64,000 nt of DNA from CAITJF01 sp032654645. Its GTDB lineage: Bacteria; Pseudomonadota; Gammaproteobacteria; Burkholderiales; Gallionellaceae. The DNA lies in assembly GCA_032654645.1 (NCBI GenBank), contig JAULAW010000016.1, positions 354,898-418,897 on the forward strand, written 5' to 3'. Positions 18,440 to 26,702 of the stretch are shown piece after piece. The translations under genes and the position numbers were made by a program. The number at the start of each line of letters is the position of its first letter. Within the stretch, counting starts at the first letter, position 1. Below the pieces are notes generated by a model, which saw only the letters and a program-made list of their open reading frames with translations, did no database searches and had not been told where the DNA came from.

Positions 18440-18570
18440 TATGCCCGTTTCCCTCTCCCCAACCCTCTGGTGGGACTACTAGCCATTCGACTAAGCCCGC
18501 AAGCGGGCAAGTCGCTGGTTATCCCGGCATGAGAGGGGGCGAACGAATCGCTATGCGAGTTTCACATTAA
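18440..18570. repeat. Intergenic C-rich repeat with internal hairpin
   Basis: CCCTCTCCCCAACCCTCT at one side and GAGAGGGGGCGAACGAATCG at the other enclose ACTACTAGCCATTCGACTA and a CCCGCAAGCGGG hairpin. The same arrangement recurs at the IS630 insertion point (59130-59138 joined to 60386-60440). The right end, GCGAACGAATCGCT, recurs at about 10186-10212. Confidence 0.75.
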
Positions 18571-18572
18571 AT

Positions 18573-19637
18573 ATGACGGACTGGCTGAGACAGTATCGTG
18601 TGCAGATTGATCGCATTGACGATGAGTTGATAAAGCTCGTCAATCAGCGCGCCGAACTGGCTCAGCAAATTGGACATCTGAAAGATAACGATGCGGTGTT
18701 GCGTCCGGAACGTGAGGCGCAGGTTCTGCTGCGCGTGCAAAACAATAACACCGGGCCGTTGAGCAAGCAGGCGGTAGCGCAATTGTTCACGGAAATCATG
18801 TCGCAGTGCCGCGCACTGGAGGCTCCGCTGTCGGTGGCTTATCTCGGGCCGGAAGGCACGTTCAGCGAAGCGGCTGCGCTGAAGCGCTTTGGCAGCGCGG
18901 TGCACGGCAAGCCATGCATGACCATAGATGAAGTGTTTCGCGCGGTGGAAAGTGGCGCGGTGGATTTCGGCATAGTGCCGGTGGAAAACTCCACCGAAGG
19001 CGCGATCGGACGCACGCTGGATTTGTTGCTGCAAAGCCCGCTCAAGGTTTGCGGCGAGGTCATGCTGACGATCCACCAATGCCTGCTCGCCAAGGGATGC
19101 GCGCTGGGCGATATTCAAACCGTTTATTCGCATCCGCAATCTTTCGGACAATGCCAGGGCTGGCTAAATGCCAATCTGGCACACGCGTCGCGCATCCAGG
19201 CCGCAAGCAACGCCGAAGCAGCCCGCCTCGCGGCGGAGCAACCCAACAGTGCGGCGATAGCAGGCCGCCAGGCGGCGGCACATTTCGGCTTGTCGGTGTG
19301 CGTGGAAAACGTTGAGGACGATGCCAAAAATACCACGCGCTTTCTGGTGATCGGCAGCCAGGATGTGGCGCCGTCCGGGCGCGACAAAACCTCGCTGGTG
19401 ATGTCTGCCGCGAATCGCCCGGGCGCGGTGCATGATTTGCTGGTGCCGCTTGCCAAACACGGCGTTTCCATGACCAAACTGGAATCGCGCCCGGCGCGTT
19501 CCGGCCTGTGGGAATATGTGTTTTTCCTGGACATCGAAGGGCATCAGTCCGACACAAAAGTGTCCGCTGCGTTGGCCGAACTGAAACAAGTCGCCGCATT
19601 TGTGAAGGTGCTGGGTTCATACCCGGTTGCTACATAA
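18573..19637 (+). CDS. pheA: Bifunctional chorismate mutase / prephenate dehydratase (P-protein)
   Basis: 354 aa. Converts chorismate to prephenate and then to phenylpyruvate in phenylalanine synthesis. The N-terminal chorismate mutase helix bundle (about 1-85) shows RVQIDRIDDELIKLVNQRA. The dehydratase domain (about 90-275) shows YLGPEGTFSEAAA, VPVENSTEGAIGRTLD and the catalytic NTTRFLVIG. The C-terminal ACT domain carries the ESRP motif (KLESRPARSGLWEYVFF), a phenylalanine-binding signature, so feedback inhibition is likely. Followed by hisC and aroF on the same strand. Confidence 0.97.
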   Translation: MTDWLRQYRVQIDRIDDELIKLVNQRAELAQQIGHLKDNDAVLRPEREAQVLLRVQNNNTGPLSKQAVAQLFTEIMSQCRALEAPLSVAYLGPEGTFSEAAALKRFGSAVHGKPCMTIDEVFRAVESGAVDFGIVPVENSTEGAIGRTLDLLLQSPLKVCGEVMLTIHQCLLAKGCALGDIQTVYSHPQSFGQCQGWLNANLAHASRIQAASNAEAARLAAEQPNSAAIAGRQAAAHFGLSVCVENVEDDAKNTTRFLVIGSQDVAPSGRDKTSLVMSAANRPGAVHDLLVPLAKHGVSMTKLESRPARSGLWEYVFFLDIEGHQSDTKVSAALAELKQVAAFVKVLGSYPVAT

Positions 19638-19639
19638 CT

Positions 19640-19755
19640 AATCCCCTCCCCCATGCAGGTGGAGGGCTAGGGAGGGGGTAGAAGCCATGCAAAAGTAGGT
19701 TTCAAGTTGCTACCCCCATCCCAGCCTTCCCCCTGCAAGGGCGAAGGAGTGTTAA
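19640..19755. repeat. Intergenic palindromic repeat between pheA and hisC
   Basis: CCCCTCCCCCATGCAGGTGG-AGGGCTAGGGAGGGGGTAG and an inverted half (CTACCCCCATCCCAGCCTTC, CCCCTGCAAGGG) flank a 30-base centre. The same CCCTAGCC...CCCCTGCAAGGGGGAGGG core occurs at 6513-6612 and 43647-43680. Confidence 0.75.
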
Positions 19756-19767
19756 TCAAGGTTTGAA

Positions 19768-20871
19768 ATGAATTACAGCGACTTAGCTCCACCCTATATC
19801 CGCGCCATCGCGCCCTATCAGCCCGGCAAACCGATCGCCGAGCTGGAGCGCGAGCTGGGCATCAGCGGCATCGTCAAACTGGCCTCCAACGAAAACCCGC
19901 TCGGTTGCAGCCCGCTGGCCGTGGCCGCGATGCACGAGGCGATCAAGACCATCGCCCTGTATCCGGATGGCAACGGCTATGAGTTGAAGGATGCGCTGTC
20001 CAAACGCCACGGTGTCGAACGTACGCGCATCGTGCTGGGAAACGGCTCCAACGACATGCTGGAATTGGCTGCGCGCGCTTTTCTCACGGTGGGCGACCAG
20101 GCAGTGTATTCGGCTCATGCTTTTGCGGTGTATCCGCTGGCGACGCAGGCGGTGGGCGCGACGGGCATCAGCGTGCCCGCGATCCATTTCGGCCACGATC
20201 TGGAAGCGATGCGCAAGGCTGCCATTGAACAAAGTGCCAAGCTGGTGTTCATCGCCAACCCGAATAATCCGACAGGTACATTTTTGCCCGGTGAAGAATT
20301 GCATGCGTTCTTGCGCGCATTGCCCGCGAATATTCTGGTGGTGCTGGATGAGGCATATAACGAATACCTGCCGGAAGACAAACGCTACGACTCGGTGGTG
20401 TGGCTGCGCGAATTCCCCAACCTGGTTATTTCTCGCACCTTTTCCAAGGCCTACGGCCTGGCCGGTTTGCGCGTGGGCTACGCTTTTGCGCATGAGCAGG
20501 TAGCCGACATGATGAACCGCGTGCGTCAGCCGTTCAATGTCAACAGCGTGGCGCAGGCCGCCGCTGTGGCGGCGCTGCGCGACGAGGCCTTCGTCATGCA
20601 GACTCATGAACTTAACCGGCGCGGCATGGAGCAGATTACGCAGGGGCTGGGCAAGCAGGGGCTGGAGTTCATTCCGTCGTATGGGAATTTCATCAGCTTC
20701 AAGATTGGCAATGGTATGAAGACGTATCGTCGCCTGCTGGAACTGGGCGTGATCGTGCGGCCCGTCGCCAGTTACGATATGCCGGATTATTTGCGCGTGA
20801 GCATCGGGTTGGAATCAGAAAACGAAATTTTTTTATCTGCGCTGAAGCAGGCACTAGGGGAAACAGCATGA
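19768..20871 (+). CDS. hisC: Histidinol-phosphate aminotransferase
   Basis: 367 aa class-II-type PLP aminotransferase. HisC makes histidinol phosphate; copies in aromatic operons such as this one often also transaminate phenylpyruvate or hydroxyphenylpyruvate (inference from context). Visible: LASNENPLGCSPLA, LGNGSNDMLEL, NPNNPTGTFL, LDEAYNEY and the PLP lysine in SRTFSKAYGLAGLRVGY. The ATG start follows a weak GGTTTGA site. The 3' end overlaps aroF by 4 bases (ATGA), indicating coupled translation within the pheA-hisC-aroF unit. Confidence 0.95.
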   Translation: MNYSDLAPPYIRAIAPYQPGKPIAELERELGISGIVKLASNENPLGCSPLAVAAMHEAIKTIALYPDGNGYELKDALSKRHGVERTRIVLGNGSNDMLELAARAFLTVGDQAVYSAHAFAVYPLATQAVGATGISVPAIHFGHDLEAMRKAAIEQSAKLVFIANPNNPTGTFLPGEELHAFLRALPANILVVLDEAYNEYLPEDKRYDSVVWLREFPNLVISRTFSKAYGLAGLRVGYAFAHEQVADMMNRVRQPFNVNSVAQAAAVAALRDEAFVMQTHELNRRGMEQITQGLGKQGLEFIPSYGNFISFKIGNGMKTYRRLLELGVIVRPVASYDMPDYLRVSIGLESENEIFLSALKQALGETA

Positions 20872-21884
20872 TTATCGTAATGGGGAAAGATGTCACTGAC
20901 GAACAAATTGGCGCAGTGGTGAAGAGGCTTGAAACATCGGGTTTGAAAGCCAACATCTCGCGCGGCATCGAGCGCACCGTGATTGGCGCGATTGGTGACG
21001 AGCGCCCCCTGACCGAGGAAATGTTCACCTCGCTGCCCGGTGTGGAATCGGCGATGCACATTGCCAAACAATACAAAATCGTATCGCGCGAATCGCATAA
21101 GGAAAACACCGTCATCGATATCGGCGGCATCCCGCTGGGCGGCAAGCAGATACAAGTTATTGCCGGGCCATGCTCGGTGGAAACGCAGCAGCAGATGGAC
21201 TTGTCCGCACAATATGTGCATGAAGCGGGTTGCCGCCTGATGCGCGGCGGCGCGTTCAAGCCGCGCACCAGCCCTTACGCTTTCCAGGGCAAAGGCGTGG
21301 AAGGATTGGACATGTTCCGCAAAGCGGCCAGCCCATACAAGCTGCCCATCGTGACCGAGTTGATGGACGCACGCCAGCTTGATGCATTCATGGAATACGA
21401 TGTGGACGTGATCCAGATCGGCACGCGCAACATGCAGAATTTCGATTTGCTCAAGGAAGTCGGGCGTATCAACAAGCCGGTAATCCTCAAGCGCGGCATG
21501 TCGGCCACGATTGCCGAGTGGCTGATGTCGGCGGAATACATCGCGGCGGGCGGCAACCACAACATCATCTTCTGCGAGCGCGGCATCCGCACCTTCGAGA
21601 CCTATTACCGCAACGTGCTGGATGTGACGGCGATTCCGGTGCTGAAAAAAGAAACCCATCTGCCAGTGATCGTTGACCCTTCGCACGCGGGCGGCAAGGC
21701 ATGGATGGTGCCGGCGCTGTCGCTAGCCGCCATCGCGGCAGGCGCGGACGGTCTGCTGGTCGAGATGCACCCCAATCCATGCGAAGCATGGTGTGATGCG
21801 GATCAGGCACTGACCCCGCAGGAATTGAAAAAGCTGATGGGCACGCTGGGTGCGATTGCCGGTGCGATTGGACGGACGTTATAA
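20868..21884 (+). CDS. aroF: 3-deoxy-7-phosphoheptulonate synthase
   Basis: 338 aa, type I-beta DAHP synthase, which condenses phosphoenolpyruvate with erythrose 4-phosphate as the first step to aromatic amino acids. The N-terminal ferredoxin-like regulatory domain (1-80) starts MIIVMGKDVTDEQ. The catalytic barrel contains VIAGPCSVETQQQ, MRGGAFKPRTSPYAFQG, VILKRGMSATIAEWL, ICERGIRTFE-type (FCERGIRTFETYYRN) and VDPSHAGGKAWM. Overlaps hisC by 4 bases. In related genomes tyrA usually follows; here a 4.8-kb accessory cluster separates them. A diverged copy of this gene's last ~62 bases lies at 24078-24143. Confidence 0.95.
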   Translation: MIIVMGKDVTDEQIGAVVKRLETSGLKANISRGIERTVIGAIGDERPLTEEMFTSLPGVESAMHIAKQYKIVSRESHKENTVIDIGGIPLGGKQIQVIAGPCSVETQQQMDLSAQYVHEAGCRLMRGGAFKPRTSPYAFQGKGVEGLDMFRKAASPYKLPIVTELMDARQLDAFMEYDVDVIQIGTRNMQNFDLLKEVGRINKPVILKRGMSATIAEWLMSAEYIAAGGNHNIIFCERGIRTFETYYRNVLDVTAIPVLKKETHLPVIVDPSHAGGKAWMVPALSLAAIAAGADGLLVEMHPNPCEAWCDADQALTPQELKKLMGTLGAIAGAIGRTL

Positions 21885-21957
21885 AGAATCCGTGTATTGC
21901 AGCTATTTGGCCTATGCCACATAATCCTTGCGAGCCAAACTGTAAAGGAACGAGACG

Positions 21958-22227
21958 GTGCCTATTCTGTCAGTGTTTTTCGGTATCATCGTCCGCATGT
22001 GGCACGACGACCACCCACCGCCCCATATACACGTCGAGTACCAAGGATTCGAAGCATTGGTGAATATTCGGACAGGAGAGGTCAGCGAGGGGCGTATTCC
22101 AAACAAAGCCGCCGCCATCGTCAAGGAATGGTGCTTGCGCCATCAACAGGAACTGCTGGCAAATTGGGAAAGAGGCCAGCGCTTTGAACCTATGGAACGC
22201 ATACCGGGAGCAGATCAAGATGATTAA
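21958..22227 (+). CDS. DUF4160 protein
   Basis: 89 aa with a GTG start at 21958 preceded by AAGGAACGAG. The N-terminus ILSVFFGIIVRMWHDDHPPP and HIHVEYQGFEA match the DUF4160 family, which has the conserved pattern of Tyr/Trp...DHxPPHxH. These small proteins are often encoded directly before a DUF2442 protein, as here, with a 4- to 8-base overlap. The pair looks like a toxin-antitoxin-type module, but I know of no firm function. It is the first gene of the accessory cluster after aroF. Confidence 0.85.
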   Translation: MPILSVFFGIIVRMWHDDHPPPHIHVEYQGFEALVNIRTGEVSEGRIPNKAAAIVKEWCLRHQQELLANWERGQRFEPMERIPGADQDD

Positions 22228-22468
22228 AGTTATCAAGGCTCGTTATCTGGGTGATTTTCAGGTAGCGTTAAATTTTTCCGATGGCAAGGAAGGCACATTC
22301 GACGGTCGAACCCTATTGCAACAGAGCGGTTCGTTACTTGAGCCGCTTCGGAGTGAAATTTATTTCCAGAGGTTATTCATTGATGCGGGCGCTCTGTGCT
22401 GGCCAAATGGCCTGGAGCTTTCTCCTGCCATGCTTTATGAAAAGTGTCGCACTTTGGAGTCAGCCTGA
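22220..22468 (+). CDS. DUF2442 protein
   Basis: 82 aa from the ATG at 22220 (MIKVIKARYLGDFQVALNF), which overlaps the DUF4160 stop by 8 bases. The frame opens earlier at 22184, but the family begins at this ATG. The conserved core LNFSDGKEGTFDGRTLL and WPNGLELSP are clear. DUF2442 proteins resemble NADH dehydrogenase-type/antitoxin folds and pair with DUF4160. Function unknown. Confidence 0.87.
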   Translation: MIKVIKARYLGDFQVALNFSDGKEGTFDGRTLLQQSGSLLEPLRSEIYFQRLFIDAGALCWPNGLELSPAMLYEKCRTLESA

Positions 22469-22552
22469 ATGGGGCACATAGAGAACAACACGTTCCATGT
22501 TGAATAAAAACGTATCCCCTATGTTCCTGCAATAGCAAACGATGAGGAGCTA

Positions 22553-24055
22553 ATGCAAATGGAACTCGAAAAACTTCAAAACGCAAAAAAACTTTTCTTC
22601 ATAGCCCTTGCAATAGATGTTGCCGTCACAGTGATTGATATTGGCAGCGGCGTCTGGGCAATAGGCGCTATGAAAGACATCGAGTCGGGTGTTCGCACAG
22701 GCGACCCGTCATTGGCAAGTAGCATTGATTTCTGGGCTTCCTTTTCCGGGATTATGATTTTGACGGCTATTGGCGTAGGACTTGGCTTGGTTAAGTGGCT
22801 AAAGTCGTGTTATCAATTTTCGAAAGAGTCTCTACATGCAACAGGGTTCAAACAAGAAGGCTGGACAATAGCAGGATGGATTATCCCGATTTTCTTTCTC
22901 TTCAAGCCGTATCAAGTCATCAATGAGATATACAGAGCTGGCTCACCTACCTATAACGGTGGCGATGATTGGAAGAAAGGAAGTGGTTCGAGCCTAATAC
23001 TGATGTGGTGGGTATTCTGGGTTGTGACCCACCTTATCATGTGGATTCTCGGTAAGGAAATGTTCAAGAAGGCATTGCACCATGATGCTGACTTTACAAT
23101 TCCGCAAATAATCGGCATGTATGAAGTGCAAGCATGGATATGTGTAACTTCAATTGTTGTTGCCGGCTTGTGGTTTGTTGTGGCTAATCACTTGACTCAA
23201 CGCCTTGTTGATCGGTCTAGCCGTTATGCGCTTAAGCCAAGTACCTCTGCTTCAACTAAAACCGCCCCCATTTTTTCTGGCCAGTACACAGTACAGAAAG
23301 CACCGGCTGTTGCTGAACTGACCAATAAAAAAACACCACCAACAGATGCCAAATTCGCAATGAATAACCAACCACCCGTGAATGCCATGCCTGGAAATGC
23401 AATTGAATCAGACCAGAAATCAATGCAGGAGATCGAAGATCGGTTGTATGAACAGATTGCGCAAGAGATCGAAACCAATGCGGTTGATAAAGCTATCTGG
23501 ACTAAGGCGTTTGCTCAGGCTGGTGGCGACGACAAACAGACCCGCGTGGCTTACATCAAAGCCAGATTCGAAAAGCTGATGGCGGCGGAAAAAGTAAAGC
23601 TCGAAGCGTTGCAACTTGAGAGAGAAGAGATTGCGCGGTGTAAGCAGGAACAGGAGCAGGAGCGGCGTGAACGTGATCTCAAAGAATTTGAGCGTGTTAG
23701 AAAGTTGAACCAAAGGGTAAGACTGCGCGGGTTATCAGAGTCAGATGAAGTAAAAGATCTTGAGGTATCGGACGAGTCTCCTAATTTTATCGCCAGATGC
23801 AGTTGGGGTGACTTGGATTTCCTCGCCGCGTCAATAAAGAAGAACCCACTGTTTTTATTGGTTCGTAACGGCAGTGGTAATGCAGGTTTGCACATTGCAG
23901 TTATAACTAAACATTTAGATATTGCAAAATTCTTGGCTGAAGAAGGCGCATTGGTGGATGTGTGCAATGGGGATGGTAAATCACCGATTGACCTTGCGAA
24001 GGAGTCGGGTCAAGCCGACCTTGCAGCGTTTTTGCAACAATTCAGCGAAGATTGA
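22553..24055 (+). CDS. DUF4328-like membrane protein with C-terminal ankyrin module
   Basis: 500 aa with a good GAGGAG site. Residues about 1-220 hold five hydrophobic helices (near 13-37, 60-82, 102-119, 146-168, 190-212) including GWTIAGWIIPIFFLFKPYQ, matching DUF4328. Residues 230-300 are a low-complexity linker. Residues 340-390 form a charged coiled coil rich in Glu/Arg. Residues about 363-500 are almost identical to the end of the J-domain protein at 24735-25772: LNQRVRLRGLSESDEVK, then ankyrin repeats GLHIAVITKHLDIAKFLAEE and SPIDLAKESGQADLAAFL. Base use is AT-richer than the neighbouring amino-acid genes. I infer a membrane-anchored form of a shared ankyrin module; function unknown. 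Confidence 0.8.
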   Translation: MQMELEKLQNAKKLFFIALAIDVAVTVIDIGSGVWAIGAMKDIESGVRTGDPSLASSIDFWASFSGIMILTAIGVGLGLVKWLKSCYQFSKESLHATGFKQEGWTIAGWIIPIFFLFKPYQVINEIYRAGSPTYNGGDDWKKGSGSSLILMWWVFWVVTHLIMWILGKEMFKKALHHDADFTIPQIIGMYEVQAWICVTSIVVAGLWFVVANHLTQRLVDRSSRYALKPSTSASTKTAPIFSGQYTVQKAPAVAELTNKKTPPTDAKFAMNNQPPVNAMPGNAIESDQKSMQEIEDRLYEQIAQEIETNAVDKAIWTKAFAQAGGDDKQTRVAYIKARFEKLMAAEKVKLEALQLEREEIARCKQEQEQERRERDLKEFERVRKLNQRVRLRGLSESDEVKDLEVSDESPNFIARCSWGDLDFLAASIKKNPLFLLVRNGSGNAGLHIAVITKHLDIAKFLAEEGALVDVCNGDGKSPIDLAKESGQADLAAFLQQFSED

Positions 24056-24143
24056 TGGGTATCCAAGAATGAGTCAGCAGTAATTGAAAAAGCTGATGGG
24101 CGCTAGGCGTAATCGCCGGGGCGATAGGGCGCACGCTGTTATT
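24056..24143 (+). pseudogene. Junction relic: start of a RES gene (MSQQ) joined to a diverged aroF 3' end
   Basis: Positions 24055-24080 repeat the 28 bases that precede and begin the RES gene at 25786, so the reading frame starts ATGAGTCAGCAG and then stops. From CAG at 24078 the sequence becomes aroF-like: AATTGAAAAAGCTGATGGGC is identical to the aroF end except the first base, and the rest reads LGVIAGAIGRTL against aroF LGAIAGAIGRTL with eight codons changed only synonymously. A two-base deletion breaks the frame. Confidence 0.75.
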
Positions 24144-24187
24144 TGGTAACTGGGCTAAAATAGCCACCATTGAAAACGGAGGTGCAG

Positions 24188-24574
24188 ATGGGCATTACTT
24201 ACGCGGATTTAAGGTTGGCCAACGATGCACGCGATGACCTGGAAGAAATCAACGCAAATGCAGTCGTTGATACGGGTGCGCTACATTTATGCATCCCGGA
24301 ACACATAGCGACACAGCTCCAACTCAAAGTTCGTTCTCAACGCGAGGTGCAAACTGCGGATGGCAAATCACACATGGTGGATTACGTTTCCCCGGTAAGA
24401 ATATCCATGCTTGGCCGCGAGTGCACTACAGGCGCATTGGTCTTTGGAAATCAGGTGTTGCTTGGAGCGATTCCAATGGAAGATATGGATCTGATTATTG
24501 AACCAGCCAGGCTGCGGGTAAGCGTGAATCCGTTTAGCCCGAATATTCCGCTATCAATGGCGAAGGTATTGTAA
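24188..24574 (+). CDS. Clan AA (retropepsin-like) aspartic protease
   Basis: 128 aa from the ATG at 24188, which has a GGAGG site 6 bases upstream. The active-site motif NAVVDTGALHLCIPEHIA (about 27-44) is the D-T-G triad of clan AA aspartic proteases, with the second conserved LLGAIPMEDMDLII near the C-terminus. Proteins of this size are bacterial stand-alone retropepsin-like proteins; they would act as dimers, and substrates are unknown. A decayed relative lies at 9915-10060. Confidence 0.82.
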   Translation: MGITYADLRLANDARDDLEEINANAVVDTGALHLCIPEHIATQLQLKVRSQREVQTADGKSHMVDYVSPVRISMLGRECTTGALVFGNQVLLGAIPMEDMDLIIEPARLRVSVNPFSPNIPLSMAKVL

Positions 24575-24734
24575 TCGTTACCAGCAGGTGTTGATTGTCA
24601 ATCCGCAACATCAAAATTACCCGGTGGCTTTGGCGAAGTAATAGTTTCTTTAGGGTGGGCAGATGAAACTTGCGCAGACTACACTAGCTGTTGCACTTCG
24701 AACTTGAATCCGCGATCCAGAAAGTGATGAGACC

Positions 24735-25772
24735 ATGAAAGATTACTACGCCGTATTAGGCGTTGTCCCTTCTGCGGAGGATGTGGTTATTCGCGCCGCG
24801 TACAAAGCACTGGCACTGCGTTATCACCCTGACCGAAACCCCGGATCATCTGAAGCTGCTGCAAAAATGGCTGAGCTAAACGAGGCATACAACATTCTTT
24901 CAGACCCGGTTAAACGCAAAGATTATGACAAGGCAAGAGGAGAGAAAGAGGGGGACTTCGGCGATTGGGTGCATGAGGAAGAAGCAGAAGGTCAAGCAGC
25001 GAATAGTTATGATCCGCTTGAAAAGGATTGGGCATTGGCGGTGGACTTTTATCCTGACTTGGTTGAGATCAATAACCGGCTTTCGAAAATATCGAACATA
25101 CTGGCTTTCAGCTATCGTGCCGGATTGCTTGATATTAAGTCTTTTGAAAAACGAAAAGAATTGGCCGAAGTATTGGAAGATAGATTTTTACAAACATACT
25201 TTGGAAGAAATCCAAATATTGTTGCTTTTGCAAGGAATTTGATATTTGAAGGGAATAGAGCCGCATCAAAAGCGCTTAATGATTCCATTCGCGTATTGGG
25301 TAGTGATGTCCCAGCAGAAAGGATTATCAATAAAATCTGTAAAGATTTTAATGTGGAAACAGTAGAAATGAAGCAACAGCGGCGGCGTGAACGCGATCAC
25401 AAAGAATTTGAGCGTATTAAAAAGTTGAACCAAAGGGTAAGACTGCGCGGGTTGTCAGAGTCAGATGAAGTAAAAAATCTTGAAGTTGGTGAAGATGCCT
25501 ACAAATTTATAGATGGATGCAGGTGGATGGATAGCATAACTCGCCAAGCTATCAGGGAAAATCCACTGTTCTTATTGGTTCGTAATAGCAATGGCAGCAC
25601 AGGTTTGCACATGGCAGTTAAGAACAAACACGCGGATATTGCAAAATTCTTGGCTGAAGAAGGCGCATTGGTGGATGCGCGCAATGGGGCGGGTAAATCT
25701 ACGATTGACCTTGCGAAGGAGTCGGGTCAAGCCGACCTTGCAGCGTTTTTGCAACAATTCAGCGAACATTGA
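24735..25772 (+). CDS. J-domain protein with C-terminal ankyrin module
   Basis: 345 aa. Residues 1-68 are a full DnaJ J-domain: DYYAVLGVVPSAEDVVIRAA, the HPD triad in LRYHPDRNPGS and the LNEAYNILSDPVKRKDYDKA helix, so it should stimulate an Hsp70. No Gly/Phe or zinc-finger region follows; residues 80-210 are an acidic, helical middle part without a recognised domain. Residues 214-345 are the same module as in the membrane protein at 22553-24055 (LNQRVRLRGLSESDEVK; ankyrin repeats). Nucleotide identity is high at both ends of the module and low in a ~75-base centre. Followed 13 bases later by the RES gene. Confidence 0.85.
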   Translation: MKDYYAVLGVVPSAEDVVIRAAYKALALRYHPDRNPGSSEAAAKMAELNEAYNILSDPVKRKDYDKARGEKEGDFGDWVHEEEAEGQAANSYDPLEKDWALAVDFYPDLVEINNRLSKISNILAFSYRAGLLDIKSFEKRKELAEVLEDRFLQTYFGRNPNIVAFARNLIFEGNRAASKALNDSIRVLGSDVPAERIINKICKDFNVETVEMKQQRRRERDHKEFERIKKLNQRVRLRGLSESDEVKNLEVGEDAYKFIDGCRWMDSITRQAIRENPLFLLVRNSNGSTGLHMAVKNKHADIAKFLAEEGALVDARNGAGKSTIDLAKESGQADLAAFLQQFSEH

Positions 25773-25785
25773 TGGGTATCCAAGA

Positions 25786-26700
25786 ATGAGTCAGCAGGTT
25801 GCCGGTTGCTTACATGAAATGAATGAGATGGGGCTTGATGAGTTCGTTTCTACCAAGGAGGGTGCCCTGAACGTTATTGAGCAGCTACGCGGCGGGGTTG
25901 CTAGCCGCTTCGATTACTCAATGATTCGGGCGCATTTGTCGGCGTTGGTTAAGAGGTGCGCCACTAACAATATTTATCAAGTCTATTCAATACCAGCAGG
26001 ACTGACCATCCACCGTGCCATAAAGAAAGAAAAACACAAAGTATGGCCGCCGCCGACGGCGAGTGATTTAGGGCATCCTCCGCCAGACGAAACCATCACC
26101 AATGGCCGCTGTCACCAGCAAGGTAAGCCGCTGCTTTATTGTTCACTTTATGAAGAAACTGCGCTTGCAGAAATCAGGGCGGAGTTGGGCGAACTATACG
26201 TAATTTCGACGTTTAGTTTGCAGAAAGGGTTTCGTGTTATTCGTATTGGCGATTTTGATTACTATCGGCGCACTTTTCGGACTTCTATTGGCGGTGCTAA
26301 ACCAGAATCAAGCAAACGTTATAAAGCGTTGCGTGACAGCGGGGAAGATTGGCTTATTCCAGCATTGATTGACGCATTTCTTGCAGATGAATTTATCAAG
26401 CCAGCAACAACCCAAACTGATTACAAAATCACCAGCTCGTTCGCAGATATTCTGTTGAACGACCTACCTAAATCCGAAAAAATAGATGCCATCATGTACC
26501 CTAGCGTTGCTTTCAGGGAGGGTGTGAATTTTGCGGTACGCACAGAAGCATATAAGTCGAAGTTGAAGCTGGTCAACGCCGATAGCAAGATTATTGAGAT
26601 CACCGATGTTGTCGGTTACGGAATATTTGGTTGGAAACTATTGGCTACTCTAAATTCGATCAATTCTGAGGGGCGTCTCGATTGGGAACGCCATGAATAA
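25786..26700 (+). CDS. RES-domain protein
   Basis: 304 aa from the ATG at 25786 (MSQQVAGCLHEMNEM); the frame opens earlier inside the ankyrin gene, but the 13-base gap and the repeat of this start at 24070 support this one. Residues about 70-280 fit the RES domain: TIHRAIKKE, then NGRCHQQGKPLLYCSLYEET, ALAEIRAEL and a late SVAFREGVNFAV. RES domains degrade or transfer from NAD+ and act as toxins in several toxin-antitoxin pairs. This protein is longer than typical RES toxins, with an extra N-terminal ~65 residues. No Xre-type antitoxin lies next to it; the J-domain-ankyrin gene takes that position. Confidence 0.78.
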   Translation: MSQQVAGCLHEMNEMGLDEFVSTKEGALNVIEQLRGGVASRFDYSMIRAHLSALVKRCATNNIYQVYSIPAGLTIHRAIKKEKHKVWPPPTASDLGHPPPDETITNGRCHQQGKPLLYCSLYEETALAEIRAELGELYVISTFSLQKGFRVIRIGDFDYYRRTFRTSIGGAKPESSKRYKALRDSGEDWLIPALIDAFLADEFIKPATTQTDYKITSSFADILLNDLPKSEKIDAIMYPSVAFREGVNFAVRTEAYKSKLKLVNADSKIIEITDVVGYGIFGWKLLATLNSINSEGRLDWERHE

Positions 26701-26702
26701 CA

